Counted from the stretch's first letter, positions 27,602-36,965 are shown. The stretch: 64,000 nt of DNA from CAWIUB01 sp963839175 (GCA_963839175.1 CAWIUB010000052.1:62001-126000); one strand, 5' to 3'. Notes: generated by a model not told the origin, from the letters alone. Translations and numbers: made by a program.

Positions 27602-28345
27602 ATGGACAGCGAGAACGGTGCGGTGGTGGTCGCCGCGAGCGCAGTCAGCCGGACCTACGGCGAGGGCGACACGGAGGTGCGCGCCCTGTGCGACGTCAGC
27701 GTCGACATCCCGTCCGGCCAGATGACCGCGGTGATGGGGCCGTCCGGGTCGGGCAAGTCGACGCTCATGCACATCCTGGCCGGCCTGGACAAGCCGACCT
27801 CCGGATCCGTGCGGATCGACGGGACAGAGATCACCACGCTCGGCGACACCGCGCTCACCAAACTGCGCCGTCAGCACATCGGGTTCGTCTTCCAGTTCTT
27901 CAACTTGCTGCCGATGCTCACCGCGCGGGAGAACATCCTGCTACCCCTGACGATCGCCGGCGAGAAGCCGCAGAACGGCTGGTTCGACGAGCTGATCGAA
28001 CGCGTCGGGCTCACGGATCGCTTGACGCACCGACCGGCGGAGCTGTCCGGCGGCCAGCAGCAGCGCGTCGCCATCGCGCGTGCACTGGTGTCCCGGCCCA
28101 CCGTGGTCTTCGCGGACGAGCCCACCGGGAACCTCGACTCGACCAGCAGCGGCGAGATCCTCGAGCTCATGCGCGCCTCGGTCGAGGAATACGGGCAGAC
28201 GACGGTCATGGTGACGCACGACGCGCAAGCAGCCGCGATGGCAGATCGAGTGCTGTTCCTGGCCGACGGGCGCATCGTCCAGCAACTGCCCCGATCCACC
28301 GCGCACGAGATCCTCCAGGCGGTCGAGGGCCTGGCCGTCCGATGA
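27602..28345 (+). CDS. ABC transporter ATP-binding protein (LolD/MacB type)
   Basis: A 247-aa ATPase with Walker A GPSGSGKST at residues 46-54, Q-loop FQFFNLLPMLTARENI, signature LSGGQQQRVAIARAL, Walker B VVFADEPTGNLDS and the switch histidine in MVTHD. This is the MacB/LolD subgroup that powers FtsX-like permeases. ATG 27602 is preceded by GGGGAGA; an earlier ATG at 27584 is less well placed. The stop overlaps the permease start by 4 nt. Confidence 0.92.
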   Translation: MDSENGAVVVAASAVSRTYGEGDTEVRALCDVSVDIPSGQMTAVMGPSGSGKSTLMHILAGLDKPTSGSVRIDGTEITTLGDTALTKLRRQHIGFVFQFFNLLPMLTARENILLPLTIAGEKPQNGWFDELIERVGLTDRLTHRPAELSGGQQQRVAIARALVSRPTVVFADEPTGNLDSTSSGEILELMRASVEEYGQTTVMVTHDAQAAAMADRVLFLADGRIVQQLPRSTAHEILQAVEGLAVR

Positions 28346-31119
28346 TCAAGTTCGCCCTCCGCGGGCTGCTTGCCCGCAAGCTGAGGACGGTCCTCACCGC
28401 GCTCGGCGTGGTGCTCGGGGTAGCCCTGGTCAGCGGCACCTACGTCCTCACCGACTCGATCTCGACCGCATTCGACTCGATCTTCAGCGCGACGTACCGC
28501 AACACGGACGCGGCCATCACCGGCAAGTCGGCGTTCACGCTCGGCGACAACGGTTCAACAGCGCCGTCGTTCGACCAGTCGCTGCTCGCGAAGGTGGCCG
28601 CGCTGCCGGACGTACGAACCGCCAGCGCCGCAGTGAGCGGCAACGCGCACCTGATCGGCAAGGACGGCAAGGCGATCGTGTTCGGCGGCGCACCCAACCT
28701 GGGCTTCAGCGTGAACCCGGAGCAGCCGGACTTCAACTCGCTCACGCTGGTGGGCGGCGCCTGGCCCAACAGCGGCGAAGTCGTCATCGACCGGACGACC
28801 GCCAACAAGAAGGGCCTCGCAGTGGGCCAGACCATTGGCGTGCAGGCCCGCGGTCCGGTCGAGCGGCTGCGGATCTCGGGCCTGGTCAAGTTCGGTGCCG
28901 TGTCGTCGATCGGCGGAGCGACCCTCGCCGGGTTCGATCTGGCCACCGCGCAGCAGCTGTTCGATAAGCAGGGCAAGCTAGACCAGATCCTGGTCGCAGG
29001 CAAGAGCGGCGTCTCGCAGCAGCAACTGATCAGTCAGATCCAGCAGATCCTCCCGGCCGACACCCAGGTGCGCAGCGGTACCGAGCAAGCCAGCAAGGAT
29101 GCCAAGGACACGAGCGGCTTCATTTCGTTCCTGCAGACGTTCCTGCTCGCCTTCGGCGGCATTGCCCTGTTCGTGGGCTCGTTCGTCATCGCCAACTCGC
29201 TGTCGATCACGATCGCCCAGCGAACCCGTGAATTCGCGACGCTGCGCACGCTCGGCGCGGCGCGGCGCCAAGTGCTCGGCTCGGTCATCCTCGAAGCGCT
29301 CGTTATGGGGGTAGCGGCCTCGGTGACCGGGCTGTTCCTCGGGCTTGCCCTCGCGAAGGGACTGTTCGCACTGTTCGACGCGATCGGGTTCACCCTGCCC
29401 AACAACGGCCTGGTGTTCGAGACGCGGACGATCGTCGTCGCGCTGCTCGTCGGCACGGTCATCACCCTGCTGGCCAGCCTGCGGCCCGCGCTGCGCGCCA
29501 CCCGGGTGCCGCCGATTGCCGCCGTGCGGGAGGGGGCGACGTTGCCGCCAGGGCGCTTCCACCGGTTCCGCCCCATCGGCGCCGCAGTGGTCGCGATCCT
29601 CGGTTTCGGCTTGCTGGCGCTCGGCCTGTTCGGCCATGACCTTGGGACCGCGCAGCTGCTCACCTTCATGCTGGTCGGCGCCTTGCTGATCTTCATCGGA
29701 GTGGCTCTGTTCGCGTCTCGGTTGGTTCGGCCGCTCGCCGCCGTAGCAAGCCCCGTGGCCCGCTGGTCGGTGTTTGCCTTCTCCGTTGTCGTGTGGCCGT
29801 TGTTCACGCTGCCGTATTGGTTGTTGCGGTACGGCGCGTGGGGTCCCGGATCGGCCGGCCGGCGGGTGGGCGCCTTCGTCCTCGGCGCGCTCCTCAATCC
29901 GCTGCTGCTGCTCGTCGTAGTCCTGATGGCTGCCCGGCGCAGGCTCACCGCGTGGCGGCCCGAATGGCCCGTCGAGTTCCCGGGCGTCCTGGTCGAGCCG
30001 TCTTCCGTCCGCATCGGCGGACAGAACAGTCAGCGGGACCCGCAGCGGACCGCCGCCACCGCCGCGGCGCTGATGATCGGGCTGGCCCTCGTCACTCTGG
30101 TTGCCACCCTCGCCGCGGGCATCATCAGGCCCTTCGAGCAGGCCGTCGACAAAATCTTCACTGCGGACTACGCGATCACCGCGCAGAACAACTTCGACCC
30201 GATCCCCACCAGTGCGGCGCTCGCCGCGGCCAAGGCGCCGGGGGTCGAGTCGATCGCGAGCGTCCGCGGCGGCGATGGCCGGGCGTTCGGTAGCACGATC
30301 CAGGTCACTGCAGTCGATCCGCAGGCTCCCGACGTGCTCACGCTCGACTGGAAGGACGGCTCGCAGGCGGTGCTCGGGCAGCTCGGAACCGACGGCGCCT
30401 TCGTCGACGACGACTACGCGAAGAGCCACCACCTGGCGGTCGGGTCGCCGATCTCGCTGGAGACGCCCACCGGGCAGGTGCTCGCGCTCAAGGTCCGCGG
30501 GATCTTCAAGGCCCCCTCGGGCGGGTCCCCCTTCGGCGCCGTGACGATGTCGAGCGCGACCTTCGACCACAACTACCAGCAGCCGCAGAACCTCTTCACC
30601 TTCGTCCAGATGCAAGGCGGCGTCACCCCCGCGAACACGCAGGCGTTGGCGGCGTCACTGAGCTCGTTCCCGAACGCGAAGGCGGTCACCCGCGAGCAGT
30701 TCAAGACGAACCAGGTCAGCGCGATCAAGGGGATCCTGAACGTTCTTTATGTGCTGCTGGCCCTGTCCGTGGTGGTGAGCCTGTTCGGCATCGTCAACAC
30801 CCTGGTGCTGACCGTCTTCGAGCGGACCCGCGAACTCGGCATGATGCGCGCAATCGGGATGACCCGGCGGCAGACCCGCCGGATGATCCGCCACGAGAGT
30901 GTCATCACCGCCCTGATCGGGGCGGTGCTCGGGATCGTCCTCGGACTTGTCCTCGCCGGACTGCTCAGCGCACGGGTCGACTTCATCGGCTTCGTCTTGC
31001 CGGTGCCGCAGCTGATCATCTTCGCGATCGTCGCCATCCTGGTCGGCATCTTCGCGGCGGTGTTCCCTGCCCGCCGCGCGGCCCGGCTGAATCCACTCGA
31101 CGCGCTGCAATACGAATAG
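28342..31119 (+). CDS. ABC transporter permease with two FtsX domains
   Basis: A 925-aa membrane protein (IKFALRGLLARKLRTVLTA at the start). An N-terminal membrane helix is followed by a large extracellular MacB_PCD domain and a first FtsX core (FVIANSLSITIAQRTREFATLRTLG). Central membrane helices, a second extracellular domain and a second FtsX core (VVSLFGIVNTLVLTVFERTR, then MMRAIGMTRRQTRRMIR) follow. Such exporters move lipids, peptides or drugs, or transmit force to periplasmic hydrolases. The substrate is unknown. ATGA overlap with the ATPase. Confidence 0.9.
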   Translation: MIKFALRGLLARKLRTVLTALGVVLGVALVSGTYVLTDSISTAFDSIFSATYRNTDAAITGKSAFTLGDNGSTAPSFDQSLLAKVAALPDVRTASAAVSGNAHLIGKDGKAIVFGGAPNLGFSVNPEQPDFNSLTLVGGAWPNSGEVVIDRTTANKKGLAVGQTIGVQARGPVERLRISGLVKFGAVSSIGGATLAGFDLATAQQLFDKQGKLDQILVAGKSGVSQQQLISQIQQILPADTQVRSGTEQASKDAKDTSGFISFLQTFLLAFGGIALFVGSFVIANSLSITIAQRTREFATLRTLGAARRQVLGSVILEALVMGVAASVTGLFLGLALAKGLFALFDAIGFTLPNNGLVFETRTIVVALLVGTVITLLASLRPALRATRVPPIAAVREGATLPPGRFHRFRPIGAAVVAILGFGLLALGLFGHDLGTAQLLTFMLVGALLIFIGVALFASRLVRPLAAVASPVARWSVFAFSVVVWPLFTLPYWLLRYGAWGPGSAGRRVGAFVLGALLNPLLLLVVVLMAARRRLTAWRPEWPVEFPGVLVEPSSVRIGGQNSQRDPQRTAATAAALMIGLALVTLVATLAAGIIRPFEQAVDKIFTADYAITAQNNFDPIPTSAALAAAKAPGVESIASVRGGDGRAFGSTIQVTAVDPQAPDVLTLDWKDGSQAVLGQLGTDGAFVDDDYAKSHHLAVGSPISLETPTGQVLALKVRGIFKAPSGGSPFGAVTMSSATFDHNYQQPQNLFTFVQMQGGVTPANTQALAASLSSFPNAKAVTREQFKTNQVSAIKGILNVLYVLLALSVVVSLFGIVNTLVLTVFERTRELGMMRAIGMTRRQTRRMIRHESVITALIGAVLGIVLGLVLAGLLSARVDFIGFVLPVPQLIIFAIVAILVGIFAAVFPARRAARLNPLDALQYE

Positions 31120-31124
31120 CGACG

Positions 31125-31406
31125 TCAGGAGCGCACCAGACGGGCGATAGCGTCGGCGGCCTCCGCCACCTTCGCGTCGGCATCGGGCCCACCCACACGG
31201 GCGGCGTCGACGACACAGCCGGCCAGGTGCTCCTGCAACAGGCCGAGGGCGACGGATTGCAGGGCCTTCGTCGCCGCGCTGACCTGGGTGAGGATGTCGA
31301 TGCAGTACTTGTCGTCCTCCACCATCCTTGCGATCCCCCGCACCTGGCCCTCGATCCGGCGCAGCCGCTTGAGGTAGTCGTCCTTGTTGTGCGTGTACCC
31401 GTACAC
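31125..31406 (-). CDS. CsoR-type metal-sensing repressor
   Basis: A 93-aa DUF156/CsoR protein from GTG 31406 (GGGAGG upstream). YLKRLRRIEGQVRGIARMVE is the family core. C35, H60 and C64 (in YCIDIL and EHLAGC) match the Cys-His-Cys Cu(I) site of CsoR with identical spacing. It is divergent from a permease with a His-rich tail, and a TACCC/GGGTA palindrome lies between them. Copper is the best guess for the inducer. Confidence 0.88.
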   Translation of the reverse strand: MYGYTHNKDDYLKRLRRIEGQVRGIARMVEDDKYCIDILTQVSAATKALQSVALGLLQEHLAGCVVDAARVGGPDADAKVAEAADAIARLVRS

Positions 31407-31444
31407 GATGCCTCCCGTAGCGCACGATAGCCTGAGAGGTAGTA

Positions 31445-31459
31445 TACCCCCATAGGGTA
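31445..31459. promoter_or_regulatory. CsoR-like operator
   Basis: TACCC-N5-GGGTA, an inverted repeat inside the divergent promoter region of the CsoR-like gene and the permease gene. It matches the C-tract/G-tract dyads bound by CsoR-family repressors as I remember them. Confidence 0.65.
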
Positions 31460-31487
31460 GCTGGATTCGCGCGAAGGAGGGGTCGGC

Positions 31488-32693
31488 GTGGACACCGCCT
31501 GGCACGCCGTGCTGCACGCGCTCGAGGTCGCCGGATCGATGACGTGGCAGGTGACCTGGTCGCTGATCCTGGGTTTCACCCTGTCGGCGGTGATCGAGGC
31601 GCTGGTGCGCAAGTCGACGATTGCCCGGCTGCTGCCGGATGATCGGCCGCGCAGCCTGGCTACTGCAACTGGACTGGGTGCGGCGTCTTCGTCATGCTCC
31701 TACGCCGCGGTGGCGCTGGCCCGGTCGCTGTTCCGCAAGGGCGCGGACTTCACGGCGGCGATGGCGTTCCAGTTCGCCAGCACGAACCTGGTGATCGAAC
31801 TCGGGCTGATCCTGGCCCTGCTGCTGGGTTGGCAGTTCACCCTGGCCGAGTTCGTCGGCGGCCCGATCATGATCGTGTTGCTCGCCTTGCTGTTCCGCCG
31901 CTTCCTCACCGCGAAGTTACGGGCCGCGGCCCGCGAACAGGCCGACAAGGCCGTGGCCGGGGCGATGGAGGGCCACGCCTCGATGGACATGAGCGTCGCC
32001 GGCGAAGGCAGCTTCTGGCGACGATTGGCCAGCCCGGCCGGGTTCACCTCGGTCAGCCACAACTTCGTCATGGAATGGGCCGCCATCCTGCGCGACCTGG
32101 CCGGCGGCCTGCTCATCGCCGGTATGGCGGGGGCCTGGATCCCCGACTCCTTCTGGCAGCATCTGTTCGTCACCGACCACCCGCTGCTGGCCAAGATCTG
32201 GGGTCCGCTGATCGGCCCGGTCGTCGCGGTCGTCACGTTCGTCTGCTCCATCGGCAACGCTCCGCTCGCAGCGGTGCTGTGGAACGGCGGAATCAGCTTC
32301 GGCGGCGTCATCAGCTTCATCTTCGCCGACCTGATCATCATCCCGATCCTGATCATCTACGCGAAGTACTACGGCAGGCGTATGGCCTGGTTCCTCTTCG
32401 GCACGTTCTATGTCACGATGGTGGCCGCGGGCTACGTCATCGAACTCGTCTTCGCCCCGCTCGGGCTCGTCCCGACGGGCACCCGGCACGCCGACGTCGG
32501 CGATGGCGGGGTTCAATGGAACTACACCACCATCCTGAACATCGTGTTCCTGCTGCTCGCGTTTGCGCTGGTGTGGCGGTTCCTCCGAACCGGCGGCCGT
32601 GCCATGCTCGCGATGATGGGTGGCGGCCCGGACGACATGACGGGCCACCACGAACATGGCGACCACGCCGCGCACCACCACCCCGGCGCCTAG
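31488..32693 (+). CDS. Permease of the DUF318/ArsP-like family with His-rich C-terminus
   Basis: A 401-aa membrane protein with about ten hydrophobic segments. The N-terminal half contains ATGLGAASSSCSYAAVALAR and AMAFQFASTNLVIELGL; the C-terminal half repeats the layout with FVCSIGNAPLAAVLWNGGISF. This is the inverted-repeat permease fold. The protein ends in a metal-binding-like tail, GHHEHGDHAAHHHPGA. GTG 31488 follows AAGGAGGGG. With a CsoR-type repressor next to it, transition-metal export is likely but unproven. Confidence 0.8.
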   Translation: MDTAWHAVLHALEVAGSMTWQVTWSLILGFTLSAVIEALVRKSTIARLLPDDRPRSLATATGLGAASSSCSYAAVALARSLFRKGADFTAAMAFQFASTNLVIELGLILALLLGWQFTLAEFVGGPIMIVLLALLFRRFLTAKLRAAAREQADKAVAGAMEGHASMDMSVAGEGSFWRRLASPAGFTSVSHNFVMEWAAILRDLAGGLLIAGMAGAWIPDSFWQHLFVTDHPLLAKIWGPLIGPVVAVVTFVCSIGNAPLAAVLWNGGISFGGVISFIFADLIIIPILIIYAKYYGRRMAWFLFGTFYVTMVAAGYVIELVFAPLGLVPTGTRHADVGDGGVQWNYTTILNIVFLLLAFALVWRFLRTGGRAMLAMMGGGPDDMTGHHEHGDHAAHHHPGA

Positions 32694-33223
32694 CGATGCT
32701 CCTGGCCGAGGGTCCACACTTCGGGAGTTACTGGAGCGTTAGGCGAACCAAGTACTCCCGACGTCGCGGAGGCGGTCGACCACAGGCCGGGCCGGTCCAG
32801 CAGCCGGGAGAGCACGAGGACGCTTCGGGTGCGCACTACGTACGGCTCGGACCCTATGCGTTCCAGGACGTCCTCGAAGTGCTGCATGTCGGTGGCGCGC
32901 AGGTGTACCAGGGCGTCGGCGTCGCCGGTCACGGTGCACGCGGAAATCACTTCCGCGAAGCGGCTGACGCTGTCGCGGATGGTTGCGGGCATCGTCTTGC
33001 TATCGCAGTAGAGCTCCACATAGGCCTCGGTCGTCCATCCCAGGGCACCGGGGTCGACCTTCGCGGTGAAACCGGAGATGGCGCCCGTCCGAACCAGCCG
33101 ATCGACGCGCCGCTTCACCGCGGGCGCCGACAAGCCGACCGTGGCGCCGATCTCGGCGAAGGTGGCCCGGCCGTCGGCGAGCAGGCACTCGACGATCTTC
33201 TCGTCAAGTCCGTGGAGCCGCAT
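32690..33223 (-). CDS. Lrp/AsnC-family regulator of arginine/ornithine catabolism
   Basis: A 177-aa protein: the HTH (LDEKIVECLLADGRATFAEI and VGLSAPAVKRRVDRLVRTG) is followed by the αβ RAM domain with VTGDADALVHLRATD. It is the last gene of ddaH-rocD-lrp; its start overlaps rocD by 20 nt and its stop overlaps the convergent permease stop by 4 nt. The mycobacterial rocD region has a similar Lrp gene, which suggests arginine- or ornithine-responsive control. Confidence 0.85.
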   Translation of the reverse strand: MRLHGLDEKIVECLLADGRATFAEIGATVGLSAPAVKRRVDRLVRTGAISGFTAKVDPGALGWTTEAYVELYCDSKTMPATIRDSVSRFAEVISACTVTGDADALVHLRATDMQHFEDVLERIGSEPYVVRTRSVLVLSRLLDRPGLWSTASATSGVLGSPNAPVTPEVWTLGQEHR

Positions 33224-34445
33224 CGGCCCTCCGCACTCCGGTGCTGAGCTCGGACAGGACTTCCGCGAGCTGGTCGATGGCCCAGTCGATCTCGTCGTCG
33301 GTAATCACGAGCGGCGGCCCCATGCGGATCGTGCTGCCGTGGGTGTCCTTCGCGAGGACGCCCCTGGGCAAGAGCTGTTCGCAGGCGACCCGGGCAGGCG
33401 GCAGCCCGTCCGCGAGGTCGATCCCCGCCCACAAGCCGCGGCAGCGCACCTGCCGAACCATTGTCGTGGGCAGCTGGGCCAAGCGTGCCTCTAGCCGGGC
33501 CCCGGCAGCGCGGGACCGCTCCTGGAACTCTCCGTTCTCGAGCAGATCGACCACCGCGCTGCCCACCGCGCAGGCGAGCGCGTTACCGCCGAAGGTGCTT
33601 CCGTGCTCGCCTGGATGCAGGACGTCCATCACCGGCCAGTCGGCAACGACGGCGGAGACCGGGACGATGCCGCCGCCGAGTGCCTTGCCGAGAATGTAGA
33701 CGTCGGGAACCACACCTTCGAATTCGCAGGCAAACGTGGTCCCCGTCCGGCCCAGGCCGGACTGGATCTCGTCTGCCAACAACAGCACGTCGTGCCGGGT
33801 GCACAGCTCGCGCAGCCCCGCCAGGTAGCCCGCGGGGGGCAGGACGATCCCAGCTTCCCCCTGGACCGGCTCGACGATGACCGCGACGGTGTTCGGGTCG
33901 CGGATCTCGGCCTCGGCGGCGTCGAGGTCTCCGTAGGGCACCACGCTGAAGCCAGGCGTGAACGGACCGAAGCCGGCACGAGCGTCGGCGTCCGTCGAGA
34001 AGCTGACGACGCTGATCGTGCGACCGTGGAAGTTGCCGCCAAACGCGACGATCTTCGCGGTGCCGTCGGGCACACCCTTGACCTGGTAACCCCATTTGCG
34101 GGCCACCTTCAGGGCGGATTCCACCGCCTCGACCCCGGTGTTCATCGGCAGGACGGCATCTTTGCCGCACAGCCTCGCCAGCTTGCCGCAAAACTCGCCG
34201 AACCGATCGTGGTAGAACGCCCGGCTGGTCAGGGTCAGCCGGGCGAGCTGATCCTGAACGGCTGCGACCAGTCGAGGGTGGCGGTGGCCGAAGTTCAGCG
34301 CGGAATACGCAGCGAGCATGTCCAGGTACCGCCGCCCGTCGACGTCTTCCACCCACGCCCCGTCGCCGTGGGAGAGGACGACGGGAAGCGGGTGATAGTT
34401 GCGCGCCGCGTGGCGGTCGGCTTCCAGGATGTCAAAACTCGTCAT
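33204..34445 (-). CDS. rocD: Ornithine aminotransferase
   Basis: A 413-aa class III PLP aminotransferase (TSFDILEADRHAARNYHPLP at the start; AYSALNFGHRHPRLVAAV; PMNTGVEAVESALKVARKWG; VEPVQGEAGI; PLP lysine in YILGKALGGG). It converts ornithine to glutamate semialdehyde. The start at 34445 gives a 4-nt overlap with ddaH. Full length. Confidence 0.92.
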   Translation of the reverse strand: MTSFDILEADRHAARNYHPLPVVLSHGDGAWVEDVDGRRYLDMLAAYSALNFGHRHPRLVAAVQDQLARLTLTSRAFYHDRFGEFCGKLARLCGKDAVLPMNTGVEAVESALKVARKWGYQVKGVPDGTAKIVAFGGNFHGRTISVVSFSTDADARAGFGPFTPGFSVVPYGDLDAAEAEIRDPNTVAVIVEPVQGEAGIVLPPAGYLAGLRELCTRHDVLLLADEIQSGLGRTGTTFACEFEGVVPDVYILGKALGGGIVPVSAVVADWPVMDVLHPGEHGSTFGGNALACAVGSAVVDLLENGEFQERSRAAGARLEARLAQLPTTMVRQVRCRGLWAGIDLADGLPPARVACEQLLPRGVLAKDTHGSTIRMGPPLVITDDEIDWAIDQLAEVLSELSTGVRRADAAPRT

Positions 34446-35269
34446 TGCCGGAGCTCCAGCGTGCAGCATTTCGCTCCCCCACCCGCCTTCCGGAACTCCG
34501 AGAGGTCCACGGGGTGCGCAACGAATCCCCGGCTGGCGAGCTGCTCGATCAGGCTGGTCGCGTCGGCGGCGACGACGACGTTGCAGCCGTCGGACACCGC
34601 GTTCAACCCGAACGCCTCAGCGTCCTGCGCGCACGCCTTGATCGCATCGGGAAAGAGCATGTCGATGACCTTCCTGCTGCCGGCGCTGAACGCATCGGGC
34701 AGATAGGCGATCTGCGAGTCGGTGAGTACCGCGAGGGCTGTGTCAAGGTGGTAGTACCGCGGATCGACGAGCTCGAGGCTGATCACCGGCCGGCCGAAGT
34801 ACTCCTGGATCTCCGCGGACGCCCGCGGGTCACTGCGGAACCCGAACCCGGCAAGCACCCAATCCCCGACGAGCAGGTAGTCCCCCTCGCCCTCCATGAC
34901 GTGAGACGGGGCTTGGACCGTGAGCCCGTCCCGGTGAAACCAGTCCAGGTAGGCTGCCGCCTCGGGCTGGCGCTCCCCGTGGACGAAGCTCGCGCCGATC
35001 GCGCGGCCGTCGATAACCAGTCCCCCGTTCGCGGCGAAAACCATGTCCGGCAGGCCGGCAACCGGCTCAATCAGCTCGACGACATGGCCCAGGTCGAGGT
35101 ACAAATCGCGCAAAGTCGACCACTGCTTGAACGCTGCGTCCTTGTCGACCGCATCGTCCAGGCGCATCCATGGATTGATCGAGTACGTGACATCGAAGTA
35201 GGCCGGAGGACACATCAGATAGCGCCGAGGCCGCGACGCACGTCCGGCCTGGGACCCCTGCGTGTTCAC
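34442..35269 (-). CDS. ddaH: Dimethylarginine dimethylaminohydrolase / arginine deiminase-like protein
   Basis: A 275-aa amidinotransferase-fold protein. CPPAYFDVTYSINPWM is near the start, MVFAANGGLVIDG holds substrate-binding residues, HVMEGEGDYLLVGD the Glu/His region and GGGAKCC the catalytic cysteine near the end. It should hydrolyse (methyl)arginine or a related guanidine to citrulline, or act as an ornithine-forming hydrolase, feeding rocD. GTG 35269 has AGGTGG before it. Confidence 0.85.
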   Translation of the reverse strand: MNTQGSQAGRASRPRRYLMCPPAYFDVTYSINPWMRLDDAVDKDAAFKQWSTLRDLYLDLGHVVELIEPVAGLPDMVFAANGGLVIDGRAIGASFVHGERQPEAAAYLDWFHRDGLTVQAPSHVMEGEGDYLLVGDWVLAGFGFRSDPRASAEIQEYFGRPVISLELVDPRYYHLDTALAVLTDSQIAYLPDAFSAGSRKVIDMLFPDAIKACAQDAEAFGLNAVSDGCNVVVAADATSLIEQLASRGFVAHPVDLSEFRKAGGGAKCCTLELRQ

Positions 35270-35302
35270 GCCTGACCACCTTTCTCACGGGAGCGCGACG
35301 TT

Positions 35303-35374
35303 CGCAAGAAGTATGTTCCGCCAGCGCCAGCCGAAACAGCACAGATGCTTGCAGCATGGTGACGATTTCTTGCG
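35303..35374. promoter_or_regulatory. Inverted octamers in the ddaH/SDR divergent promoter region
   Basis: CGCAAGAA at 35303-35310 and TTCTTGCG at 35367-35374 are exact inverted copies 64 bp apart, about six helical turns. The right copy extends into the palindrome TTGCGCAA (35370-35377). The pair suits a multimeric Lrp-type regulator such as the one encoded by this operon. Confidence 0.4.
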
Positions 35375-35445
35375 CAATCGACACCCGAGCAGTCTGATCG
35401 TTGTGCATGCGGACCATGCACTGCAGCGTGGAGGACGATGGCGGG

Positions 35446-36306
35446 ATGCGTGACGCGAGATCCACCGGTCCCGTCCTGATCACCGGCTGCTCGTCCGGAA
35501 TCGGCAGGGCGACGGCGCTCAGTCTGCACGAGGCGGGGCTGACGGTGTACGCGTCGGCGCGCAACGTCGAGAGCCTGGCCGACCTCGCCGACATGGGGAT
35601 CCACACGCTCCGTCTGGACGTGACCGACGAGGAGTCCATGACTGCGGCGGTGACGGCCGTCGAGGCCGATGCCGGTTCGGTCGGAGCGCTGATCAACAAC
35701 GCCGGGTACGGGCTGTACGGGCCGGTGGAGCAGCAGCCGATGAGTGAGGTCCGCCGTCAGTTCGAGACCAACTTCTTCGGCTTGGTACGGCTGACCCAGC
35801 TGGTCCTGCCGGGCATGCGCCGCGCACGGCGGGGCCGGATCGTCAACGTCTCCTCGATGGGCGGACGCACGACACTGCCGGGCGGCGCCTTCTACCACGC
35901 CTCCAAGCACGCGGTCGAAGCCTTCAGTGACGCGCTGCGGATGGAGGTCGCGCAGTTCGGCATCGACGTCGTACTCATCGAACCGGGACCTGTGAAGACC
36001 CCATGGAACGATGTGGCCGCCGCGTCGGTGTCGACCGCCGGCCAGCCCGCGGAGGCGGATCCCTACGCGGCGTTCAAGGCCGCGGTCGTCGCGTCGTTCG
36101 GCACCGGCACCACGGGGCCGATAGCGCGGCTCGCCTCGACCGCCGAGGACATCGGCGCGGTCATCACCAGTGCCGTCACCGCCCGCCGGCCGCGAACGCG
36201 TTACCTCATCAACCCCCTCGCCAAGATCACCGTCGGGATGAAGGCTCTGCTCCCGGACCGCGCCTACGACGCTGCGCTGCGACGCCAATACGGCCTGCCC
36301 CGCTGA
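35446..36306 (+). CDS. Short-chain dehydrogenase/reductase
   Basis: A 286-aa classical SDR: cofactor motif TGCSSGIG at residues 13-20, NNAG in LINNAGYGLYG, and the active site YHASK with an upstream Ser (NVSSMGG). The sequence EPGPVKTPWNDV and the C-terminal extension resemble mycobacterial SDRs of unknown substrate. ATG 35446 was chosen; GTG 35428 is possible. It is divergent from the arginine operon. Confidence 0.85.
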   Translation: MRDARSTGPVLITGCSSGIGRATALSLHEAGLTVYASARNVESLADLADMGIHTLRLDVTDEESMTAAVTAVEADAGSVGALINNAGYGLYGPVEQQPMSEVRRQFETNFFGLVRLTQLVLPGMRRARRGRIVNVSSMGGRTTLPGGAFYHASKHAVEAFSDALRMEVAQFGIDVVLIEPGPVKTPWNDVAAASVSTAGQPAEADPYAAFKAAVVASFGTGTTGPIARLASTAEDIGAVITSAVTARRPRTRYLINPLAKITVGMKALLPDRAYDAALRRQYGLPR

Positions 36307-36353
36307 CCGCACGCGGGCGACGTCGAGCAGATCACCCAATTCCTCGGTCCGGC

Positions 36354-36965
36354 CTACGGCGAGGGGTCGACGGGCTGGAAGTAGTGGTCGAGCGTCCAGT
36401 CTGAGAGCCGCAGGCTGAGATTCCGGCTGGCGACATCGGCCGAGCGGAAATGGATTCCCTGCCACACCCTGGCGTCGACGACATCCGCGCGCAGCGCGCT
36501 GCCGGTGTCGTAGTGGCGGGTGACATTCGGCACCGCGGTCGAGATAAGTGTCAGGTTCAGCTGCTGAGTGTGGAACAGCTCTTCCAGTCCACCCGTCGTG
36601 GTCGCGGCGAGTGAGTTGTACCCGCTCGGGTACTCGGGATACGGCGGGGTCGTGATCAGCGGCACCCAGGTGGGGTCGGCGGTGGTGTCCGGGTTTCCGT
36701 CAGTGTCGGCCAGATAGATGGCGGTGATCGGCCGCCATAAGCCGTAGACGTACTTTGCACGCCACACTGTGATGATCGCGTCCGCCATGCTCATGTCGAC
36801 GCCGGCGAACATCCGAGCCGATTGGACGATGTCCAGGTTCCGTAGCGTCGCCTGGTCACGAAGCACAGCGTTGAATTGGACGAACGCGTTGCCGGAGAAG
36901 AACCGCGCAGTATCTGTCTGATCGGATGTCCGTACCGTCGAGGTCGCCGAGCCGTACGCCTTCAC
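36354..36965 (-). pseudogene. Vanadium haloperoxidase/PAP2-like protein, N-terminally truncated
   Basis: 203 aa corresponding to the C-terminal half of bacterial vanadium-dependent haloperoxidases: KAYGSATSTVRTSDQTDTAR, RAKYVYGLWRPITAI and WQGIHFRSADVASRNL, with a natural end. Full-length proteins are about twice as long, and an in-frame TGA lies four codons before the GTG at 36965. The usual PSGH histidine is replaced (YPSGYN), so vanadate binding is probably lost. It is most likely a decayed copy. Confidence 0.6.

Noticed and set aside
28978..30615. 545-aa open frame on the minus strand inside the FtsX permease gene
   Set aside because: Composition is Arg/Glu/Gln-rich without any fold; the plus strand is a clear two-domain permease.
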